Positions 36,305 to 45,609 of a stretch of DNA of 64,000 bases are shown here, in pieces (the stretch's first letter is position 1; every line of letters starts with the position of its first letter). Made by a program: the position numbers and the translations under genes. Origin of the DNA: Astrothelium macrocarpum (lineage: Eukaryota > Ascomycota > Dothideomycetes > Trypetheliales > Trypetheliaceae); assembly GCA_021030915.1 (NCBI GenBank), contig JAGEMR010000001.1:496001-560000 (forward strand). Reading direction: 5' to 3'. The notes under the pieces are model-generated. The model saw only the letters and a list, made by a program, of their open reading frames with translations. It ran no database searches and was not told where the DNA came from.

Positions 36305-36970
36305 AAAAGAATTTTCAATTTATATTTATAAATATTTATTTTTTTATTAATATTTAAATTTTATCAAATAATTTTCTTTTTTTTATAATTTATATTCATT
36401 ATATAAATAATAAAATAAAATTTCGGAATATTTTTTTTATTTTTCATATAATAATTGAATATTTAAAAAAAAATCAATAAAAATTCATTCTTTTAATATT
36501 TTAAAAATATAAAATTATATAAAAATTTGATATTTTAATTATAAATAATTCAAATATAAATAATATTTTTTATTTTATGATAAATAAATATATAAAAGAA
36601 TAAAATATTAATTGGAATTTATAAAAATAAAAAATTTATTATCAAAAATATATTATCAATTTTATCATATAAAATTTTTTATTCAAAAATTTTTTTGATT
36701 CAATAATATTTGAATTATATAATTAGAAAAAAAATAAAAATATAAATTTGAATAAAAAATAAATAAAAAAGAAAATAAATCAATTTTATATATTTGGAAT
36801 TTTTAAAAAATTTTATAATATTATTATTTATAATCGTAATTCATTATTTTATTTAATAGAATTTAAATAAATAATTAAAAAAATGATTTTATTAAATAAT
36901 TATATAAAATGGAATTTTTGATTTTTTTTTTTAATATAATTTTAAAATATAAAATCAATATTAATGAATA

Positions 36971-38831
36971 ACGTATCTGCATAGCGAGCGGACACTCATA
37001 GCGAGCGGACATCTCCGCCCTAATTCCGTATCATTAGAATTTTTTCAATAAATTATTTCATATACGAATATATAATCTATTTTAAATAAAATTAGAATTT
37101 TAATAATATTTTAAATTATCATATGAAATTCAAAATTTAATATAAAATATATTTCTGAAATTTATAAAATTTTTTATACGATATTTATTATTTAATATAA
37201 TAATCAATAATTATAATATAATATTTTAATCAATTTAATAAATTTAATTAAAATAAAAAAAGAAATATTTTTAAATCATATTATGAATTTAATTAATCAT
37301 GATTTTTTATTTAAATAAAATGATATTTAAAATATAATTAATTATTTATATAAAATTCGAAATATATTATATATCAGATTTTGATAAATTATAAATTTTA
37401 TATAATAATAATTATTATTTAAAATATAATTCTGATAAAAAATTGATTATTAAAAAATATTAATTAAAAATTCTATTATTATATAAAATTGATTTAATTT
37501 TATATAAAATATAATTAATAAATACAATATTATTAATACAGATATTTATAATTTTAATAAAATTGATTTTTTAATAGAAATTTTATTATATATAAAAATT
37601 ATTATTATTTCAGATTATAAAAAAAGATTTTATATAAAATAATCTGATAATTAAAAATGGATTTTGATAATTCAGAATATTTATATGAATAATTGAATAA
37701 TATTTTTATACATGATTATAAAAAATAAATATCATTTTCTTTTCTAATATATAAATAATGAATTTTTCATTATTTGATAAATCTATTTAAATATAAATGA
37801 TTAAATAATAAATAAAATTAATTTAAATTGATTATAATATTTTAAAAAATATATAAAATTTCGTATAATTAATAAATATCAATTTTTTATTTTTAATAAT
37901 TATAATAATCATTATTTTATCAAATTCAATAATTATTATAAAAAAATGGATATTATTATATTTTATATATTTCTATATTTATTATATATTTTTCAATTTT
38001 TTGATATAAAATATTTTAATCTTTTAAAAATTTCGTATAATAAAAAAATTGAATATCTAATATAATTATAATTCATATATATTATAAAAGACGACTTTTT
38101 TTCTATTTTTAAAAAAATTTTTTTTATTTCAATAAATAAAAAAAATATATAAATAAAATTCTGAATAATTGATTTTATTTTATATAATTCAGAAAAAATG
38201 ATTAATCAATTAAATTTCAAATTTAGAATATTTATATTATCAAATTCTCATTCAATAAATATTATATTTATTAATTTAAATATATTTAAAATTATAAAAG
38301 ATATTATACGAAATTCTATAAATTTAAAATTTCGAATTATAAAATATTAAAATAATTCTTTAAATTAATTATATAATTTAATTAATATATAAATGAAAAA
38401 TATTATAAAATTAATACATAAACTGATATTATTGAAAATGGAAAATAAAAATTTTTATATAATAAATAAAATATTAAATAAATATCAGAAAATCAAAAAA
38501 ATTCGATTATATATTGAAAGATCATTTAATATATTAAAAATAGATATATTATAATTCTAAAAGAATGTTATTAAAATTATAAAAAATGATATATATAAAA
38601 AAAATGGTTATACAGAAAATAATAAATAATATATATGATATTATAATAATTACAAATAATTCAGATATAATACGTGAATTTATCAGATAAATTTTCTATT
38701 TTCTGAAAAAGAAAATAATAATTAATTTTAATAATTATTATATATTATTATTGTATTAAAAAAATTAAAATTTGTATAAATGCGGAGAAATGTCCGCTCG
38801 CTATGAGTGTCCGCTCGCTATGCAGATACGT
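36971..38831. mobile_element. Nested Tc1/mariner-type (pogo/Fot1-like) element, 1861 bases
   Basis: It begins ACGTATCTGCATAGCGAGCG and ends with the reverse complement, with a TA duplication on each side (36969-36970, 38832-38833). Each terminal repeat contains the direct repeat CATAGCGAGCGGACA twice, like paired transposase-binding sites of pogo-type elements. Length fits Fot1-like elements (about 1.9 kb). The terminal 50-60 bases keep normal GC content, while everything between is almost only A and T, so no transposase can be read. It interrupts the outer element exactly at the inner edge of its right arm. Confidence 0.82.
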
Positions 38832-38833
38832 TA

Positions 38834-39577
38834 TAATATTTTATTGATAATTATATTATTTTTGAATAAAAAAAATAAAATTTTTATTATTTAAACGAAT
38901 TATTAAAATTAATATAAAATTCAAAATTAAATAAATCGTATAAAATTCTAATTATTTAAATAATTGAAATAAAAAATTTTATATAATAATCAGATTAATT
39001 AATATTTTTTTAAAAATATTTTTATTGAAAATTCTTTTTAATATCAGAATTTTAAATTCATTTATTTTATATATATTATTTATGATTTTTTTATATAATT
39101 ATATAAATTAAATATATGAAATTTTTTTTATATAAAAAATACGAATTTTATTAATAATATCATATGTTATAATATAATATTAAAAATTTATATTAATATT
39201 TAATATATATGAATAATTCTTTTGATTATAATAAAAAAATAATTATTTATTTTATTTAATTAATTCATTTTTATATAAATCACGGATATATTGATAAAAA
39301 TCTGAAATCTTTTTTTTAAATTTTTATATATCAGAAATTTCAGAAAAAATAATAAAAAAAATTTTAAAATTGAAATCTATTATAAATAATATATTTTATA
39401 TAAAAATCAGATAAAAGAATTTTTTAATATTAAAATTAAATTTCAACAATTAAAATAAAATCGGAATTATCAGATATACCTCTGGATAATCCAGGATTAT
39501 TATGCTATCCTATGCTATCCAAATAATCCAGAATCCTGCATAATGATGCCATACCTTAATGATCCTTCCGACCCCTG
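38834..39577 (-). repeat. Right long inverted arm of the outer element
   Basis: Reverse-complement partner of 35558-36304. The two arms could form a hairpin with a stem of about 740 base pairs. Confidence 0.8.
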
Positions 39578-41455
39578 TTCAGCGTCCATAAATTCAGCTT
39601 TCGCACGTTTTGTTTAGCGCTGTTACTAAAATTGAAGAATGGTATGTTTAGATCAGTCATCGTAGTCATTCCTAAACTAATCAAACCCAGCCTGATAATC
39701 CAATCCGCGTAAATGCGTTGACTCTCCCAAATCCTCGTCTCGCCGGTGATTAACGCCGTAGCACTCTCCCTGGCAATGTTACCGAAAGTTCTTTGATTGT
39801 CGAAAACGAGTGTGACGCTCTGAACCAACAAACCTGGCGTTATGAGCAATAATTTAGCCATAATCTTGATTAACCTAATCGCTCTGGAGACACCACCTCC
39901 ATGCCAGTGAACGTTTCAATGTCGTCAACAATTTTTTTTGCTTCCAATACCATTGCAATATTAGTGCCTGAGCCGCCGTTTTCGAGGGTTTGGACTCCGA
40001 CAACACTCCCAATCCAATCGCCAGCCATATTCAAAACCCAAGCGCCCGAGTCATCCTCAAGCGCGAATGCATTGCGTTGCTCCAGAACGGCCCGTACCTC
40101 AAGCTCAACGTCTTTCCTCAAGTTCAAGGATACCGAAATCGAGTCCGCGTGCGACCCCGAAATTAGTACATCTGATGGAAGTGCGTTGACTTTGCCAGCT
40201 GTCAATCCCGTGCCGCGCCCTTGCTTGATTACAATGCCATCAACTTCTGGGCAATCGATATTGGTATCAGTCGACCAACCGTATCTCTGAAGTGCTGCCA
40301 TAACTTCTTCACGATCTATATAAGTCTTGCTCACAACGTCTTTCACTTTCTCCTTGTCAGGCGGAGTATTGTTTACTTTTCGATCATGAAATGAGGATAA
40401 TGACCAGTCTAAACCGCGCCCGAGACCTGATCCATATTGTAAACAGCCTAGCCCTTGATTGTCATTTGTGTGGTCGTTGAGCTTTCGAAGGCGTGTCTGT
40501 TGTTTTTCAAGTTGATCCTTCAAATGGATTACAATCCGACTAAAACGCTCTTCTCCAGTGGATTGAAACTTGTCCTCATTGAGTGCGATTCTCTCAGGTA
40601 TCTGATCGATCCCCGCTTGACGAAACTCTCTCTCATGACTTGTATCCTGAACAGACGGCATTTGTAAATGAAAAGGCCGAGCAGGATCATAGCGATATCC
40701 TTGTGATAGCTCTTCTGTAGATAATTAATACACAGATGTCTAAAAAGGGCCAGCTCGAAAACGAGGGCATACCTTCATTAACCAGACGACCAAAAGGGCT
40801 GAAGACACTCAAAAGTAAAGCCAACGGCTCTTTACCATTCTCTTGGAGTTTAATAGTGCCGCCCATTGAAGCACTGGTCTGCGGTTCTTTTTCGACCGGC
40901 CCAAAACTTGAACCCACGGGAATGATTTTCGCAAGCTCTTCAGCTGTTGGAAACAGTGCCTTCGTAGGCCCAAAGAAGTTTGCCGCCGTTAAAGTACATT
41001 GCACAGATTCAAACAAGACACGAATATCCGCAAATCCAATATTGTTACAAATGGAATAAATTTGTTCCGCCAGAGTCTGCCAAGAAGCTTGTGATTCCGC
41101 GGGAGCCCCGACGAGAATAACAGGATCGCTCTCGGGTTTGGGTTCAGAAACCCAGAAAGAATCAAGAATGAGAGCATTACTTTCGGGATCTCTTTTGAGG
41201 GGAGGACAGTAGCTGGAGCGTACCACAGACAGGACCGCCCAAGGTAACTCTTTTATCACACGGATAATTTCTGGCCGCAATAAGTGCCATTTGGCTACGA
41301 TGAGACTTTCAGGATCCACGGTAAAATAGGCACGTACCCAGTCAGCAGAAGAAGTGAAGTTTACTCCGACTCGAGCGCGATTGGACAGAGTCGCCACGCT
41401 GAATGATAAGGGATCAATCGGTTCGATCTGAGGGCGATTTGTTCCTTGCGTGGTT
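39556..41455 (-). CDS. Trypsin-like serine protease-family protein, 5' end unresolved, 3' end in transposon
   Basis: Mapped exons: 40773-41455, 39875-40714, 39556-39833; introns of 58 and 41 bases; more than 580 residues. The N-terminal region (LPWAVLSVVRSSYCP and following) and the C-terminal block DWSLSSFHDRK, VIKQGRGTGLTAGKV, EDDSGAWVLNMAGDW, DIETFTGMEVVSPE match a fungal trypsin-like protease domain family that occurs alone or with NLR-type proteins. The DSGA nucleophile is present; where relatives have an HHV-type catalytic His I see ALLLSVFSPF, so it may be inactive. No in-phase ATG was found upstream of 41455: the obvious upstream exon would create a stop at the splice. In the current sequence the frame runs 22 bases into the transposon and stops at 39556. 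An alternative acceptor at about 39820 would end the protein earlier. Confidence 0.65.
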
Positions 41456-41530
41456 CTTAGCAGGTAGAGTATCGCTTGAGGAAAGAGAGACGTGCGGAGT
41501 ACTTACTAAAAAGTGACTTCCGATACGAGG

Positions 41531-41573
41531 CAGACCTCCATATCACAAGTCAGACCTTCATATCACAAGTCAG
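41531..41573. repeat. 20-base direct duplication
   Basis: CAGACCTCCATATCACAAGT is followed at once by a copy with one C-to-T change (CAGACCTTCATATCACAAGT), then CAG. It lies in the 5' region of the protease-like gene. Confidence 0.75.
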
Positions 41574-41595
41574 TTGCCAAGTAATTTCGGAACCC

Positions 41596-41656
41596 AGGAA
41601 TGATGGTCGGGAATGATGGTCAGGAATGATGGTCAGGAATGATGGTCAGGAATGTG
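41596..41656. repeat. 13-base tandem repeat, 4.5 copies
   Basis: The unit AGGAATGATGGTC is repeated four times (second copy with G for the first A) and followed by a partial copy. It lies upstream of the protease-like gene. Confidence 0.85.
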
Positions 41657-42416
41657 ATACATCATTTGCAACTTACAGTTGAATGTCGCTATACGGCCTA
41701 GAAATTGCTTCAGCGCAAATGAGATACTCAGTCGCAGAAAGTATAGTGCGCAGTAAACAGTGTTTCAGACTCGCGTAGCTGCAAGTATTCAGACCAATCA
41801 TCTCGATTATCAAAAATGTTTTTCTCTTAAAGCCAAATTCCCGTACTTATAGAACAGACGAGGCAATTGAATAAGATATCTTATCACAAATAATTCGATT
41901 GCTCAATTAACTGGAATACGATCGTATTCTTTCAACCAGCCGAATCAATAAAGTTGGGCGCCAGTCGAAGGGTTGATACTGTTACTTGCTCGATCGGTGT
42001 CAAAACCTGCCTAAACAAGAACAGTCGTCACTGTGGAAAGGTACCGGGTATAGTGCCAATATTGAGTTTGAAAAAGCCTTGTGGACCGGATAGAACAGTT
42101 ATGAATCACCTACTCTTGACAACCTTGGAGAAACACTTGGGAGTTGTGGTAACAGATGAATAATTATCTGGTTCTGTCATTTCTGGTTGACACTTGCATG
42201 AATTCACTGAACTTCCACCCACCACCTTAATCAACCCTTATATTCACTGAGCCTCTTGAAAACCCACCAACCCATTCCCATAAAAGTACATGTCTACCTA
42301 ACTCATCCTCTCCCTAGAACACCATCGCAATGCATCAAAAAGCCGCCTCCCATTCCAATTTCCCACCCATCCCTACCCTCACCCCCAATCCCCTCATCAA
42401 ACCCCGTCCTTCTCTC

Positions 42417-45244
42417 TCACCCCTCCCCACCCTCCACCCCATCCCCCTCCACAAACCCCACATCCACCAGCCACCGCGCCCCAAACTCCACCCTCCGCCT
42501 CGCCAACCCCAACTCCACCAACCGCCCCACCATCTCCTCCCCCACGACCCCGCCCTCCCCACCATCCCACCCCCACCCGGCGACAACCCGCTTCGCCGCC
42601 CGCTTCCACACGCCATCCAACCCGACATCCACCACCACGACGCGCCACCCCTCGCCCCTCCCCTCGCCCGCCCGCAGCGCAGCCAGCAAGCCCGACAAAG
42701 GCGCGCCCAAAGCCACCACGATCCGCGGCCGCACGACCAGCGGCTCGCCCTCGTGAATCCGCACGGCGCCCGTCGCGGGGTCGATGCCGCTGGGCAGCTC
42801 GACGGCGAGACAGTCGGCGCGGGAGCGGTTGGCCCAGGCGAGCATGGCGAACGCGGTGGCGCGCAGCGCCAGCCTTTTACTGCTGCTGCCGCCGCCACCG
42901 CCGTTTTGGTGAGCGCTGAAGGGCGTTTGCGCAGCGGTGGTGGGGGCGGCTGGGTCTTCGAGGCCCACCCAGCCCGTGGTGCGGCTGACGATGGCGTCGA
43001 CGATAAGTTCCGGGGGGGCGTCGAGGCGCTTGAGGCGGCGCTCGAGGTCGGGCCAGGAGTGGACGCGGCCGCCGAGGCGGGTGAAGGTGTCGAGTTGGGT
43101 GGAGAAGCTGGAGAGGCCTTCTGTTTCTTCTTCGGCTTCGGCTTCGGCTCCCGCTTCTGCGTTGGGGTCGGGCTCGTCTGGTGCTAGCTCGCGCTCTTCC
43201 TCGCGGTGCAATGGCGGCACGTCCATGTCTCCTCTTCCGCCGCCTCCACCTCCCCTCCGTTCCTCTTCCCACCCCAGCACGCCGACCAGCACCCGCAAGC
43301 CCCGCGCGTGCAGCCACCGCGCGGCAGCTACTGCGCGTCCGCCTCGTGCGTGCATGCCCACCAGCACCACGACCACCGGCGCGGCGTTTGGATTGTCCTT
43401 GGCGAGTCGTCTGCCGCCCGGATTAAGCGCAGCGAGCACCGTGTCTGCGATACCGCGGGCGGCGGCTTCCGCGAGGAGCAGCTCTGGCAACGCATGGTGC
43501 GTCGCGGCCACGGCTTCGAGTGCGGTAAGAGTGGCTGGGGTGAGCGTCGGACAAGGAACACCAGTGGCAGAAATGCGGAGGGTTCCGACGGTATCGTTAG
43601 CGGAAACAGAGGCGCGGTGGAGGGATGTGGTGGGGGAGTGCAGGTAGGGGGATATGCTGAGTGGAGGGGTGGGGCGTTCAAGAGAAGGTTTAGGGCTTGA
43701 GGGAATGGAGTGCTTTTTGGTACGAGTTGGAGGTCGATTGGCGCGGGTGGCGGAGATGACACTTGGGGTGTCGTGGTGGGCTTCTTGTTGAGGGATGCTG
43801 CTTGTGCGGAGCGGGAGGCGTTTGACGGAGGCGCGGGATGGGGCGCGGCGGGAGTAGGTGTCGTCGGGGATCGATGGGAGAGAAGATGAGGACCAGTCGC
43901 TACCTCGTTGAGCTGGTTTTGCGGGCTCAAGTACGTTTTCGGTTGGATGGAAATTCTTGCCCTTGTTGGTACCAGGTTTGGGCTGTGGAAGACGGTTGTG
44001 ACTGACTAAGCGGTCTTCGTCCGCTGTTGTGTCTTCATTTCGGATCTGGTTGAAAACACTTCGTTTGTCGAATCTGGAAAGGTTGCCTTCAAAGTCAAAG
44101 TCTCCCAGCTCCTGGATATCGGTAGCATCCTCCGTTGCCCATCCATTTTGCTTGGCTTCCTTTTGTATGGCCTTCTCCATTGCTCTCTGTTGTTTGTTCT
44201 TCCTATTTGAACTAATCGCAGCTGCTTGAGCTACATTTCCTCCAATGAGCCCTGGCACTCTTGGCGTCTCTTCCAACATGGGGGTGGCACGCCAGCCGGT
44301 CTTTGGGTTTACGACATTTCTGTTTTCAGCCTTGCCCTTTTTCCTGAATATCTCTGGCGAGGTTGGTTGGCCTTCGTAAGCCATCTCTTGAACCGCAGCG
44401 ATTTGTGCCGGCCTATTCTTCTTCTTCACCCCTCTTCTCTTCTTTTTATCCTTCTTATCTCGTGAGACAGTGTCGCTGGGCTTTGCAGTAGCCGCACTAT
44501 CGCGCCTACCCTTGTTGACATTTCGTACAGCATCATCTGTGTCATCCTGTGTGTCTGATTCCGCGGGCGGACGAAGCTCGTTGAACGGCTCGGTGAGCGT
44601 AGCTGTAATATGATTCTTCTTTTTGGGCGTCTCAGATGCAGATTGACGGTGCCTTTGATCGCCTGCGGATGGTGAGCCATTGCGAGAAGGCTGAGCTAAA
44701 TTCGCAGCGAACGGCTTGACTGGTGTAGCAGGCGTCTCATGCGCGACTTCTGGTGGTTCAGAGGGGTCTTCGGAGATGCCTAGACCGGCAATTGGTACGG
44801 GCTTTCTGGTGAAGCTCAGTATGGCGGGGTCAACAAAAGACTGTCTCGAAGGCGGCTCGCATGGAAGTAGAGCAGAGCTTTGAGCTTGTGCAAGATATGA
44901 ATCTGATGCAGCTAATGCAGCTCCTCCTTTTAAGTTTACTGATGTGGAAGTGTTGTGGAGACTCGGGCGATTGGAAGGTGAGCGGGGAATGACACCCGGG
45001 GGAATCTGTATGTCGGCGATCTGAGAGCCATCTATATTGTAGCTGGGTAGTCGATGACCCGTCGCTGGGAAGTAAACTTTCGCGAATTGTTAGCGCTGGA
45101 CTGCTATTATCCCGCAAGGATTCTCTTACCATCTTGTAGGTATAGCGTGCGGCCAGCGACGTTGGCCACAAGACCCTGGGCTTGGAGATTTGGCGGTGCA
45201 TTGAGCGTAACGGCGACGGTGAGACCAATAAAATTGTCCGCCAT
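42417..45244 (-). CDS. edc3: Enhancer of mRNA decapping Edc3
   Basis: Two exons, 45130-45244 and 42417-45076, with a 53-base intron; 924 residues. Edc3 is a P-body scaffold that binds Dcp2 and the helicase Dhh1 and stimulates mRNA decapping in the cytoplasm. Domains in order: N-terminal LSm (MADNFIGLTVAVTLN, ANVAGRTLYLQDG-VYFPATGHRLPSY), a long basic/disordered linker, the FDF motif (GDFDFEGNLSRFDKRSVFNQ, about residues 359-378), and a C-terminal YjeF_N Rossmann-like dimerisation domain (about 550-920) with VVVLVGMHARGGRAVAAARWL and AVELPSGIDPATG. The YjeF half contains Ala/Gly/Glu-rich insertions and sits in a very GC-rich patch (42400-43700), unlike the 5' half. Longer than most homologues because of linker and insertions. 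Confidence 0.92.
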
Positions 45245-45609
45245 GGCATGTGCAAGCTCATCGACAACGGTCAATTGTCGTGGACGCAATGGATGGGAGG
45301 CAAGCCCGATTGAGCGAGTTGGCGCTCATCGAAAGGTGTCTCCATTGAGCTGCGCCACCGCTGCCAATTTTCTTCGCAGCATGACACGAACAGGGTTGTC
45401 GTCAAACACCTTCACTTGTTTCTCGGCCCGAGCCTAATAAATAAGCTTGTTTTATTCTTCCTCCGATGCATTGGCGTCAAGCACTCCTAGAACAAAACAT
45501 CTTTCAAGCCATCTATCTACATGTTTTCTACACGTTGGTTTCCTATGTAGCTACGAGGTATTCAGCAACATGAATAAGCTGCGTATTGCCCAGCCGACCA
45601 GCCAGAATC
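45245..45609. promoter_or_regulatory. Spacer between pif1 stop and edc3 start
   Basis: 365 bases between two genes in the same direction. It must hold the 3' UTR of pif1 and the promoter of edc3. No specific motif recognised. Confidence 0.5.

Larger units (their letters stand above)
35558..39577. mobile_element. AT-rich (RIP-like) hAT-type foldback element, interrupted by a nested element
   Basis: Ends are inverted: left CAGGGGTCGGAAGGATCATT at 35558 and its reverse complement ending at 39577. The inverted similarity runs about 740 bases inwards (35558-about 36304 against about 38834-39577). Without the nested element (36971-38831 plus one TA) it is about 2.16 kb. CAGGG termini and a near-perfect 8-base flank pair (ttctgcgt 35547-35554, ttcagcgt 39578-39585) suggest hAT, although the left copy is offset by three bases. 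The interior is nearly pure A+T with TpA excess, as expected from RIP; no open frame survives. It lies against the 3' end of the protease-like gene. Confidence 0.8.
41456..42416. other. Intergenic region with short direct repeats
   Basis: It holds a 20-base direct repeat (41531-41570), a 13-base tandem repeat (41596-41656), and otherwise no gene. 42250-42416 is C-rich and borders the edc3 stop codon. Confidence 0.5.

Noticed and set aside
35700..39450. Possibility that the AT-rich block is a mitochondrial insertion or a centromere fragment
   Set aside because: Both ends are matching terminal inverted repeats with target-like flanks and a nested TA-flanked element, so a RIP-degraded transposon explains it better.
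44426..45267. Open frames of 85-145 codons in other frames over edc3 exon 2
   Set aside because: The edc3 frame is open throughout and joins to the LSm exon in phase; the others are shadows.
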